Origin: Verrucomicrobiales bacterium
Lineage (GTDB): Bacteria > Verrucomicrobiota > Verrucomicrobiia > Verrucomicrobiales > DEV007
Direction of reading: 5' to 3'
NCBI GenBank assembly: GCA_012960505.1
Contig: DUBC01000014.1
Coordinates: 16,759-80,758 of the forward strand
DNA: 64,000 nt
Below the pieces are notes generated by a model. That model searched no databases. It saw only the letters and a list, made by a program, of their open reading frames with translations, and was not told the origin of the DNA. Every line of letters begins with the position of its first letter. Positions within the stretch are counted from its first letter, which is position 1. Below, in pieces: positions 16,801-24,422 of this stretch. Both the position numbers and the translations under genes were made by a program.

Positions 16801-19355
16801 GCTTCGATTCGGTAAATATCACTTATCACTTCTTTACCACTAGTGATTTGGTTGTTCGGGCCGATAGTCGTGAATTTGAGCTTAAGTGAAGGTTTAGCTT
16901 TTTTGTAATTTGGCTCCAGATCAATGCCCAGGACCTGATCATGAGGTTGCAAATAACCGGATAGACCATTAGAAATAGTCCTACCCTCAGGAGAGATCAC
17001 ATCGACCAAAAAATGAAAATTGTATCTTGCCCTGCTCAAGGAGTCTTTTTCCGGAATTTCGAGTTCTAATAATCCTGAGCCGTTTTTATCGAGCCTGATC
17101 TCTCCTTCGGACGATTTCAGGTATGGCTTGGCGAATGGAACCTTGGAATAGTGATCATACGTTATGCCTGCAATATTTCTAGGTATGTAGTCTTCTCTCC
17201 AGTTAATCGACCATCGGGCAATTGCACCGCTGTTGGGTGATCCATGGAAGTAATTGGATTGAATTGCTAAACGCGCAGTGTTCCCCCCAAGCTCACTTTG
17301 ATTTCTGATATCGATCTCGAACAAGGGAACCCTGTATTCTTCCACGCGTATGTAATGATTACTGTAATTGTTAGTGCTTAACCGATATCCGCCAATCTTA
17401 ACATCCTTGGGTATGATCCATTCTGTTTCCCATCCTCCAAATTTATCGGTTTTGGTTTTGCCTTCCGATACAATTTTTCCATTGTAACCTTCGGATATTT
17501 TCCAGGAAACAGGAACATTCACAGTATTAATAAGCTCTCCTGCTTCACTTAGCCGAACGATACCTTTGAACTTCGCTGTGGAACCTGGCCTGTAGAGATT
17601 ACGATCCGAAAATATAAGACTTCTGGGCTTATCTTTTTTCGTTCCTGAACTTACCCACCCAGAGTTGTAAAAAGTCTGCTGATTAATGAATGCAACTGCT
17701 GTCCCTCCTCCAGGGGAATCAATCAGAAGGTGACTGGCATTTAGCGCATTTTTGCGATTAAGTAAATTTCTGTCAAAATGACAGATGCCTTCATCATCAC
17801 TGATTGAGGTGCCGAGTAGAGTATTATTACTGGTCACAAGACGCGTCTTCAGTCCTGAGACTGAATCTGCGTCAGACATTTTCTGTATTTTGGCAATAAG
17901 CTCATTACTGGTCTGCTTTTGTGAAACAAAGAGTTCAGTAAAGAAAATCACTGATCGGTTAGCGATCAGTTTATTGGACTTTGTTGGAGCTGAAACCTCA
18001 AGTAAGTAAGCACCGTTCGGAAGAGGCCCTTTCTTTTTAGGTTTCCATTCGATGTCCTGATAAACGCTCTCATTTTCAGGGGCTCCAGGAACCTCTCCTT
18101 CAGCAATGCTTTGCAGTGCTAACTGATCAACCAAAAGTTCTCCTGTTTGGTAGAGACGCTGCCGGGCCACTCCTATTTTATGTTCAGGAATCTTGGCTAA
18201 GCGCCAGCGAGTTTGCCCGGTATTTGCATGAAGAAATTTCATTTTAAACCCGAGCGCCGAACGGGTATAATACATAGTGCTCGGAAAGTAGATCGAAGGT
18301 CGCAGACCATCGAATTTGACTAGTTTTATTGTGTCTTCACCCATTGCATATCCTGAAATTCCCAACAGCTTAGAACCGACATGGACTGTATAAGTTTCTT
18401 TAGGATTAAACTCACCTCGTAATCTAACAGTTCTACGTTCAACTATTTGCTGCAGGCCTAGAACATGCGGTTCTACTCTTATGACTGAATTTTTAATACT
18501 TTTCTGATCAACTCCCTGATTAAATTTGAGGATAATATCAATGGCTCCAAAAACATCCTGATAAGTTTCAGCAGTTTTGAGTTTCAAAGGTTCCGTTTTT
18601 CCTAATGGAAAAACTTTTACATAAGGAATGAGCGTTTTACTGGCGGCATCTTTAATTCCATCAATAACAAGATCGATATTACAATTTACCGGGAGAGGTT
18701 TTACTGGCTGAACTAAAAAAGAATGGCCTTCAGTTGGAGCTTTTGGATCTTTTTTCTTTGGCTCGGTATTAAGCGCCGGCAGGAAAATCTCGCAATCAAA
18801 TCGCTCACGGGTCAGATGATTCTGAAAATAAATTGTTTCACGAGCACCTAAGAACTGGACATTGTAATTAAATAATAAAGGGACACTGGGCCTATATTCG
18901 AGGCTGGCACTGTTAAGACGAAATTTTGTCCTTACATTAAGCTCATGCGCCTTAAATGAACGGTCAATCCATTGATCATAATTTAAGGGATTGCCGTCCA
19001 ACTTGGTAAGATTAGGGGCAAGTATTGCCTTGTATGACTGACCCGGAATAACCGGGCCCTTAATCCTGTAATGAACTTCAGTCTGGCTTTTCCAATTAAA
19101 ATCATATTCCAATTTAGGTTTAAAAATTAACGGATTAATGGTGTTTGAATGTCCGATACTTTCTGGCTTAATCATAGATTCCGGAAAGTAGAGAGTCATG
19201 GTTTGGCCCGTCCGTATATCCCCGGATCCAGGCTTCAACCTGATGGAATTGTTGATTTCCTGAGCATGCGTGAATGCTCCATTTGTGCTGAGAATTCCAA
19301 TTAATAGGATAGATCTTAACATGGAAGGTATCAGTGCTGAGACGATATGATTCAT
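13887..19355 (-). CDS. bacterial alpha-2-macroglobulin with thioester
   Basis: A 1822-residue secreted protease-trap protein. It starts with a signal peptide (SMLRSILLIGILSTNGAFTH) without a lipobox, so it is probably periplasmic rather than a lipoprotein as in E. coli YfhM. Repeated beta-sandwich MG domains fill the first two thirds; SLIFSDRNLYRPGSTAKFKG and YHPGETATLALEA are typical MG2/MG-type openings. The thioester motif GCFEQ is at residues 1364-1368 (Cys1365), followed by an alpha-alpha toroid with YWSGSSSPNSYVTIQAAWLV and the C-terminal receptor-like domain. Attacked bait would release the thioester to bind proteases covalently. It overlaps both neighbours by 4 bp and so forms one operon with the TPR protein and PbpC. 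Confidence 0.95.
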   Translation of the reverse strand: MNHIVSALIPSMLRSILLIGILSTNGAFTHAQEINNSIRLKPGSGDIRTGQTMTLYFPESMIKPESIGHSNTINPLIFKPKLEYDFNWKSQTEVHYRIKGPVIPGQSYKAILAPNLTKLDGNPLNYDQWIDRSFKAHELNVRTKFRLNSASLEYRPSVPLLFNYNVQFLGARETIYFQNHLTRERFDCEIFLPALNTEPKKKDPKAPTEGHSFLVQPVKPLPVNCNIDLVIDGIKDAASKTLIPYVKVFPLGKTEPLKLKTAETYQDVFGAIDIILKFNQGVDQKSIKNSVIRVEPHVLGLQQIVERRTVRLRGEFNPKETYTVHVGSKLLGISGYAMGEDTIKLVKFDGLRPSIYFPSTMYYTRSALGFKMKFLHANTGQTRWRLAKIPEHKIGVARQRLYQTGELLVDQLALQSIAEGEVPGAPENESVYQDIEWKPKKKGPLPNGAYLLEVSAPTKSNKLIANRSVIFFTELFVSQKQTSNELIAKIQKMSDADSVSGLKTRLVTSNNTLLGTSISDDEGICHFDRNLLNRKNALNASHLLIDSPGGGTAVAFINQQTFYNSGWVSSGTKKDKPRSLIFSDRNLYRPGSTAKFKGIVRLSEAGELINTVNVPVSWKISEGYNGKIVSEGKTKTDKFGGWETEWIIPKDVKIGGYRLSTNNYSNHYIRVEEYRVPLFEIDIRNQSELGGNTARLAIQSNYFHGSPNSGAIARWSINWREDYIPRNIAGITYDHYSKVPFAKPYLKSSEGEIRLDKNGSGLLELEIPEKDSLSRARYNFHFLVDVISPEGRTISNGLSGYLQPHDQVLGIDLEPNYKKAKPSLKLKFTTIGPNNQITSGKEVISDIYRIEARTVKEELGQGIFRYRNYNEHVKVASFTNQLPLTDDETLDISVDGHPGRYVAVCQLKGDFLRCSDSVLLAGEARARYPIRGRDGFNISIDKKTYHPGETATLALEAPFGGKAWVSIETDKIIDQFVLDLKHNASRIDIPIRKDYFPNAHATVYLIRPGGPEKIPSERFGRVELRVLREELKLDVNVVMDQSQIEPQDNGTGTIIVTNKGKPITDADLTVMAVDEAVLRLGYWELPPIIPKFYPFRPHNVATYHALDNHIEGFEEADVTEKGFLIGGGGSGDGQQKKRPRSNFLARAFWRTELRTDNEGKAIFKFKAPDNLTSFRVTAVAQTKDHQFGKGQSSFEVSKGLMIEPALPRFIRNEDEIVFRAIARQKVMDNATVLISCKPGKGITSLEKEQYEIGPLNKNVPGTFNLRAKVKKGISEVKVLFKASILGRSEITDEVEITLPVLRPGIIQRTGTYGKIPQNETEFVFSKAAPKIWEKSEGTFGITFSRSPFLPKLQGLPELLEYPHGCFEQRTSKLLGYIQLADLLQYLPTLGKRHQNYRTTIEKGINYIAQNLNNKGFLPYWSGSSSPNSYVTIQAAWLVNECKKLNYNIPAGLDINLEMALNSIIQGRTKDHGNLRAFAAFVDSKFRSNKKPVGAIEELYLNRNLLTDESRAFLALAMNAYTIMQEESQLLASEISDLTPKEAFDPNSFYSTNRSNAVKYIALNTVSNAQWKEKKEPMFRKQILSVMDDSRNLSTQENLWLLMSIRSMMEKDNYEPFKEEIIKADLISENQLSVAWNKQPLRNLNTIKLKNDNHPTYYLANASVLRNAENSKREDRGIRIERIIKNLTNAKRAGTPDNPLMIGDEIMITYRLLSERDHYFVAVTDELAASLEVVNFNLAQVAAFYSLPEDANNQGLHLDYSELRDSSANLYFNRLKKGESTYSLLARVSSAGQFSWPACTITPMYEPRFNGLGNKTTLFVDHK

Positions 19356-21181
19356 TGTGAAGTTGTCTGTAACGATGAGAAACAGGCCTTATAAAGGTCG
19401 TTTATTTTCTGATTGTATTGAATCTCCAGATAAGCCTTGAAGCTTTGTGATGCTTCCTCAAAATTTCCGAGACTGATTTGGAGCCGTCCTAGTTTCTCAA
19501 GGGCCTGAAGGTGAGTCGTCTCGCCACCCAAAAACATATCAAAGCGAATGTCCGAACTGGTACCGTTGCCCTGGTGAATTTCAGCTGCAATCACATTAGT
19601 GCCGGCAGAAAAAGATGATGACGGTAGCATGACCTCTTTCCAGCCAGATTCATCACTGACCGTACTGCTGGCAAAAGTAGTAAATGAAGCTTGCAAAGCT
19701 AGATTCTGACGGATCGCCTCTTTGCCATTGATATAGACAGCGATCCCGTCATCATATTTGACTCTGAGGAGGAAATTAGAAAATAGGGACGGATCAAGCA
19801 CTTCAACACTGGTCCGAAAATAAGTAGTAGGATATTTCGAAGAAGAGTTTGGCCCAAAACTGAGTGTTGTTCCGGACCCTTCATCATCACTTCCATATCC
19901 AAGTTCGGAAGGTCCGCTAGACCATGCTGAATCATCAAAATCCTTAGCCCTCCATGCACTTCCCTGATTAGATCCATTGTCAAGATACCTCCAACGGTAC
20001 CCGCTGGAAATGTACGTGACCGGAGTAGGTTCTTGATTAAGGATCCGCTGCAATGCTGTTCGAGCATCCTTTGTTTTACTTTTTCCGATTTGAATAGTTG
20101 CAAATAATAGCAGTGAAGGGATGTGATCAGGATTCGTATCCATTGCCATTTTCAGATCTAAAATTGCAAGATCGGTTTGTCCTTCACGGTAGAGAATTTC
20201 TGCCCTTTCCGATAAAGCCTCAGCACTTCTTTTTTCTGTAATTGTTTTTTCTAGATGCTCCAGTTTGGTAAGAAATTGCTGACCCGGATTCTTTCGTTTG
20301 TAGGAATACCTCCAAAAATTGAGACCCAATTGATCTGAAGCTTCTTTGGCCTTTCCGGCATTAGCTAATATGATACCCAGTTGATATTTGACCCACAAAG
20401 AATCAGGCCGAACTGTTACAGCTTTTTGGGCATCTTCGATGGCAAGTTGATCGATGACTGATTCATTAAAAATCCATGCGCGATAGAGCAAATGATTTGC
20501 ATTAGTAGGGTCTTTTTTCAAAGACGAATCAATATTAATTAACCTAATTTTTGCCTTTAAGAGTTTGTCATATGAGGGATTCCATTTTTTGGCTTGATTA
20601 CTGCTCGGGAATGACTTTCTTAGCCTCTTCGTAAATTGATCGATTGCATCCCAGTCGCGGTTTCTAAGATTTAGATTTATGATTCTAAAGAGGTCCTCAG
20701 GCTGATTCCTTAATTGTACAAGCTTTTTTAGGTAAGCTGGTTCTTTTTGCTTGTTAAAGTTTTTGCTTTGGTATTCTACGAAGCTTGCCAGGACCGAGGT
20801 CCGATCAGGATCGATTTGTAGAGCGCGTTTCCAGTAATCGAGAGCCTTTTGCGAATCCTTGGGTTCATTGCTTTTTTTCAGTTCAATGTCACCGAACATT
20901 TCAAGAACTTCAGCGTCTTCTTGACTTAGAAGTTCGGACAAATGAACAAGCGTTTTTTCGCATTCTGAGAATGAATGATTTTGGAGTTGAGCGCGTCCTA
21001 ATTTTCGCAGGAGAAGTATATCTTCCGGATTCTTATCAAGCATTCGCCGAGTGATTTCAACGATCGCAGTCGTGTCAGAGGCGGTTTCAGCCCTTTTCAG
21101 TTGTGATTTTAGGTCGGCTTTGACACAGGGCAATAAGCAGAGGTTTAAAATGAAGAGGTAAATGATTTGGAATAAATGCAT
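19352..21181 (-). CDS. secreted TPR protein with internal galactose-binding-like domain
   Basis: A 609-residue protein with a signal peptide (LFQIIYLFILNLCLLPCVKA). TPR-like helices fill about residues 25-380. A beta-sandwich module occupies about residues 390-555: it opens with YRWRYLDNGSNQGSAWRAKD, contains YFRTSVEV and LRVKYDDGIAVYINGKEA, and closes with NVIAAEIHQGN. That module is common in surface proteins of Planctomycetes and Verrucomicrobia and resembles carbohydrate-binding galactose-binding folds. One more TPR follows at the end. It is first in the three-gene operon with alpha-2-macroglobulin and pbpC and may link them to the wall or outer membrane; that role is inference. Confidence 0.8.
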   Translation of the reverse strand: MHLFQIIYLFILNLCLLPCVKADLKSQLKRAETASDTTAIVEITRRMLDKNPEDILLLRKLGRAQLQNHSFSECEKTLVHLSELLSQEDAEVLEMFGDIELKKSNEPKDSQKALDYWKRALQIDPDRTSVLASFVEYQSKNFNKQKEPAYLKKLVQLRNQPEDLFRIINLNLRNRDWDAIDQFTKRLRKSFPSSNQAKKWNPSYDKLLKAKIRLINIDSSLKKDPTNANHLLYRAWIFNESVIDQLAIEDAQKAVTVRPDSLWVKYQLGIILANAGKAKEASDQLGLNFWRYSYKRKNPGQQFLTKLEHLEKTITEKRSAEALSERAEILYREGQTDLAILDLKMAMDTNPDHIPSLLLFATIQIGKSKTKDARTALQRILNQEPTPVTYISSGYRWRYLDNGSNQGSAWRAKDFDDSAWSSGPSELGYGSDDEGSGTTLSFGPNSSSKYPTTYFRTSVEVLDPSLFSNFLLRVKYDDGIAVYINGKEAIRQNLALQASFTTFASSTVSDESGWKEVMLPSSSFSAGTNVIAAEIHQGNGTSSDIRFDMFLGGETTHLQALEKLGRLQISLGNFEEASQSFKAYLEIQYNQKINDLYKACFSSLQTTSQ

Positions 21182-21444
21182 TTTTATGAGAGGAAAACTA
21201 ATGGTTAGAAGTAGTACGTAATCATAGCGGCCTAGCTTTCAAACGAAATACAATTAAAAAGCATCTTCATGTATAGATACAAAACATAGAGTTACCGTTT
21301 AAGGTCGGTAAAGATTTGGCAGGGAATTTAATAAGGCAAATTTAATTATATTCATATATTAATATAATTGTTATAAAGTTGTTAGTATGCATCCCTTTGC
21401 TATGTGTTTAGCATAACAGGAACAACGCCCCGTTTATCTATATT
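21182..21444. other. divergent intergenic region, AT-rich
   Basis: This 263-bp gap separates the divergent TPR/A2M operon and the ruvX operon and must hold both promoters. It is very AT-rich near 21335-21375, with runs such as tatattaatataattg. I cannot assign a -10/-35 pair with confidence and see no gene in it. Confidence 0.4.
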
Positions 21445-21867
21445 TTGAAAGCCCTGGGAGTAGATTATGGAGAAGTCCGCATTGGAATTGCATATAGCGA
21501 TGATTTGGGGATGTTTGCCCATCCGCTTGAAACGGTTCAGGCTTGCGAAGCGAATCCAATTGCAAGAATTGCTGAAATTGTTGCCCAACGAGCAATTGAA
21601 ATCATAGTCATTGGCATGCCACGCAGTCTCGATGGTTCATACGGCAAAGCAGCGCAAAAAGTATCAGATTTTGTCGATAAAATCACCAGTGCCATGCCAA
21701 CTATTAAAGTGGTCACCCAAGATGAAAGGTTCACTACTATTTTGGCTCAACAAAAATTACATGATGCTGGGCATACTATTAAAAGTAGCAGACATTTAAT
21801 TGATCAGGCGGCCGCAGTTGAAATTTTGCAGTCATATCTTGATGGAAAAAAAGATGAACCTAGTTAA
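21445..21867 (+). CDS. ruvX: Holliday junction resolvase-like / pre-16S rRNA nuclease YqgF
   Basis: A 140-residue RNase H-fold nuclease. The first acidic strand reads ALGVDYGEVRIGIAYSD, the middle motif is VIGMPRSLDGSYG, and the last is TQDERFTT. YqgF in E. coli matures the 5' end of 16S rRNA; Holliday junction cutting was the older proposal. The start is TTG at 21445, the only start that keeps the first beta strand at the N-terminus. It leads a plus-strand run of housekeeping genes. Confidence 0.93.
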   Translation: MKALGVDYGEVRIGIAYSDDLGMFAHPLETVQACEANPIARIAEIVAQRAIEIIVIGMPRSLDGSYGKAAQKVSDFVDKITSAMPTIKVVTQDERFTTILAQQKLHDAGHTIKSSRHLIDQAAAVEILQSYLDGKKDEPS

Positions 21868-21939
21868 TGACCGAGAAAAGTTTATTTTTTAACGGCTTTT
21901 GACAAAGAGACATTAGGAGGCGACTCTAATTTTATTATA

Positions 21940-22482
21940 ATGAAGCAAGTTCTTCTAGGAGTTTCAGGTTCAATTGCTGCTTACAAGTCTGCCGACATTG
22001 CGAGTGCTTTGACTAAGAGTGGGCACTCAGTGACCGTGGTTATGAGTGACGAGGCTAAAGAATTTATTACTCCATTAACTTTACAGGTCCTTTCAAAGAA
22101 TCCTGTTTTTACCAGTTTTCACGATGAGAAGCAAAGTTCGAGACCTGGGCATATTGAGGTGGCAGATCGTTCTGATCTTATTCTTATTGCGCCAGCAACG
22201 GCAAACACAATAGCGAAGTTTGCCAACGGGATTGCGGATGATCCATTAAGTTCAATTTATCTCGCAACACTCGCTCCTGTAATCATTGCTCCAGCCATGA
22301 ATGGTAAGATGTGGAATCATCCGGCAACGCAAGAGAACGTCGAAAAATTAGTTTCTCGGGGTGTGCAGTTTATAGGTCCTGATGAGGGAATGCTCGCTTG
22401 TGGATACGAGGGCATTGGAAGGATGTGGCCAGTTGATGGGATACTTGATTCGGTAAATAAGATCCTCTCAACGGACAATTAG
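21940..22482 (+). CDS. coaC: phosphopantothenoylcysteine decarboxylase (CoaC, stand-alone)
   Basis: A 180-residue flavoprotein that decarboxylates 4'-phosphopantothenoylcysteine in coenzyme A synthesis. It shows the flavin-binding VSGSIAAYKSAD, LILIAPATANTIAKFANGIAD, the PAMNGKMWNHPA substrate-binding clamp with its Asn, and the conserved Cys in MLACGYEGIGRM. In most bacteria this is the first half of a bifunctional CoaBC protein; here it ends before the synthetase domain, which is the next gene 15 bp later. An AGGAGG occurs at 21915-21920 but lies 19 nt before the ATG, too far to be a normal ribosome binding site. Confidence 0.93.
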   Translation: MKQVLLGVSGSIAAYKSADIASALTKSGHSVTVVMSDEAKEFITPLTLQVLSKNPVFTSFHDEKQSSRPGHIEVADRSDLILIAPATANTIAKFANGIADDPLSSIYLATLAPVIIAPAMNGKMWNHPATQENVEKLVSRGVQFIGPDEGMLACGYEGIGRMWPVDGILDSVNKILSTDN

Positions 22483-22497
22483 AGATTAATTTTATCT

Positions 22498-23133
22498 GTG
22501 CGTATCCTCATAACAGCTGGACCGACAAGAGAGCCAATTGATCCTGTAAGATTTTTGAGCAATCGTTCGACTGGCAAGATGGGATATGCAATTGCAACTG
22601 CTGCAGAATTGCGTGGCCATGAAGTCTTATTGGTCAGTGGTCCAGTTAATGTCCCTACTCCAGGAGGCTGTCATATTGTTTCTGTAGAGACGGCATCACA
22701 AATGTATGATGAAGTAATGGAGTGCTCCAAAGGATGTGATGCGGCAGTAATGGTTGCAGCTGTTGCCGACTACACACCCAGAGAAACGAGCCCACAAAAA
22801 CTTAAAAAATCCGGGGATCAGAACATTAAACTCAAACGAACTAAGGACATTTTAGGTTCAATGCGTCAGATTTTTGAATTCGATGGAGTGTTAGTCGGAT
22901 TCGCAGCAGATACCGAGGAATTGCGGGAAAATGCATTATCGAAGATGAAGAGCAAGGGTTGTGATTTCATTGTTGCCAATGATGTTTCACGCAAGGATAT
23001 AGGATTTGAATCTGATCAGAATGAAGTCACGGTCTTTCAAAGTGACGGATCAAAGGATCACATTAAAAAATGTTCTAAGCAGGACATTGCAGAAAAAATT
23101 CTCGATAAAATAGAATCATTGTTAAAAGGATAA
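22498..23133 (+). CDS. coaB: phosphopantothenate--cysteine ligase (CoaB, stand-alone)
   Basis: A 211-residue synthetase joining cysteine to phosphopantothenate with CTP. ITAGPTREPIDPVRFLSNRS is the diagnostic N-terminus, and the core has GKMGYAIA, MVAAVADYTP and KLKRTKDIL, then LVGFAADTEE and DFIVANDVS. The start is GTG at 22498. It is the C-terminal half of the usual CoaBC fusion, here as a separate gene directly after coaC. The stop is immediately followed by the ATG of the next gene. Confidence 0.93.
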   Translation: MRILITAGPTREPIDPVRFLSNRSTGKMGYAIATAAELRGHEVLLVSGPVNVPTPGGCHIVSVETASQMYDEVMECSKGCDAAVMVAAVADYTPRETSPQKLKKSGDQNIKLKRTKDILGSMRQIFEFDGVLVGFAADTEELRENALSKMKSKGCDFIVANDVSRKDIGFESDQNEVTVFQSDGSKDHIKKCSKQDIAEKILDKIESLLKG

Positions 23134-23895
23134 ATGAGTGAATTTCTAGAAATAGCCAAGAAAGCGGCACAGGCCGCGGGCCAATTATTGAAGGATAATT
23201 ATGGGAAAGATAAAGTCGTAGATGCATTTGAAGAGCATGACATCAAATTACAACTGGATGTTATGAGCCAGTCTTTAATTTCGAACTTAATTTTGGCTGC
23301 TTTTCCTGACCACTCTATTCTTGGTGAAGAAGGTGATGCTGGATCCGAGAGTGGTGATTATCAGTGGATCATTGACCCCATTGACGGAACCGTGAATTAT
23401 TTTTTCGGCATTCCACATTTTTGTATTTCAATAGCACTCCGCCAACAATCAACAGATGAATGGATCCTTGGTGTGATATATGACCCTATGATGGATGAAC
23501 TTTGGGTCATTGATGTTGGAGGCGAGCCGACATTGAATGGTTCTCCAATATCAACGAGTGATCGTGGAAAAATGTCTGAAGCAGTGGTGACTGTAGGGTT
23601 TTCCAAGACCAAAGATGCGATGGAGGCAGGTTTTATCCGTTACCGTGAAATTTCTTCTCAGGTCAGAAAATCCCGCATGATGGGAAGTGCCGCACTTGCA
23701 TTAGCTTATATTGCTTGTGGAAGGCTAGATGCTTATATAGAGGAAGTGATTAGTTTGTGGGATATTGCTGCCGGTAAATTGCTGGTAGAGGCTGCAGGAG
23801 GGAGGGTCGATCTTACTGATAGTAAGGTAACGAAAGGCAAACTTTCAATTTGCTCGTGGAACGGTAAGTTACCCCTAGACAATACACTTTCATAA
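23134..23895 (+). CDS. inositol monophosphatase family phosphatase
   Basis: A 253-residue magnesium-dependent phosphomonoesterase of the IMPase/SuhB/HisN/CysQ superfamily. The metal sites are all present: SILGEEGD near residue 67, WIIDPIDGTVNYFFG near residue 85, and LWDIAAGKLLVEAAGG near residue 208. The exact substrate (inositol phosphate, histidinol phosphate, or PAP) cannot be told from sequence alone. It starts on the base after the coaB stop and sits 5 bp before ispF, so the five genes from ruvX probably form one transcript. Confidence 0.9.
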   Translation: MSEFLEIAKKAAQAAGQLLKDNYGKDKVVDAFEEHDIKLQLDVMSQSLISNLILAAFPDHSILGEEGDAGSESGDYQWIIDPIDGTVNYFFGIPHFCISIALRQQSTDEWILGVIYDPMMDELWVIDVGGEPTLNGSPISTSDRGKMSEAVVTVGFSKTKDAMEAGFIRYREISSQVRKSRMMGSAALALAYIACGRLDAYIEEVISLWDIAAGKLLVEAAGGRVDLTDSKVTKGKLSICSWNGKLPLDNTLS

Positions 23896-23900
23896 TAATC

Positions 23901-24377
23901 ATGACATCAAGATCAGGAATAGGATATGACGTTCATCGGTTAGTAGAGGGAAGACCCTTAGTGCTTGGTGGTGTGAACATCCCCTGGGACAAGGGCCTTG
24001 ACGGGCACTCTGATGCTGATGTCTTAAGTCATGCCATTGCGGATGCCATTCTGGGAGCAGTAGGTGCTCCAGACATAGGATATTTTTTTCCTCCTTCAGA
24101 TGAATCAATCAAAGGAATCAGCAGTATGAATATTCTCCAAAAAGCGGCGCAGGAAGTGGCCAATCGAGGAGGAACAATTATTAATATCGATAGCAGTTTG
24201 ATAGCGGAGGAACCAAAGATTCTGACTCATGCTGATGCAATGAAAGGAAATATTTCTCAAGCACTTGGATTAGAAATAGAACAGATTGGCATTAAGGCTA
24301 CGACCAACGAAAGGATGGGTTTTGTTGGTAAAGGTGAAGGAATGGCGGCCATGGCAGTTGCTAGTGTTGAGATTTAA
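23901..24377 (+). CDS. ispF: 2-C-methyl-D-erythritol 2,4-cyclodiphosphate synthase
   Basis: A 158-residue enzyme of the non-mevalonate isoprenoid pathway, making the cyclic diphosphate from CDP-ME 2-phosphate. Zinc ligands are seen in GIGYDVHRL and in LDGHSDADVLSHAIADAILG. DIGYFFPPSD and the C-terminal KATTNERMGFVGKGEGMAA complete the signature. The length is standard. The gene ends convergently with the 1241-residue protein, 45 bp away. No ispD is adjacent. Confidence 0.96.
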   Translation: MTSRSGIGYDVHRLVEGRPLVLGGVNIPWDKGLDGHSDADVLSHAIADAILGAVGAPDIGYFFPPSDESIKGISSMNILQKAAQEVANRGGTIINIDSSLIAEEPKILTHADAMKGNISQALGLEIEQIGIKATTNERMGFVGKGEGMAAMAVASVEI

Positions 24378-24422
24378 CCGTGGTGATCGGTTATGAGGGT
24401 CGCATAATGCTTGTCCACTGTA

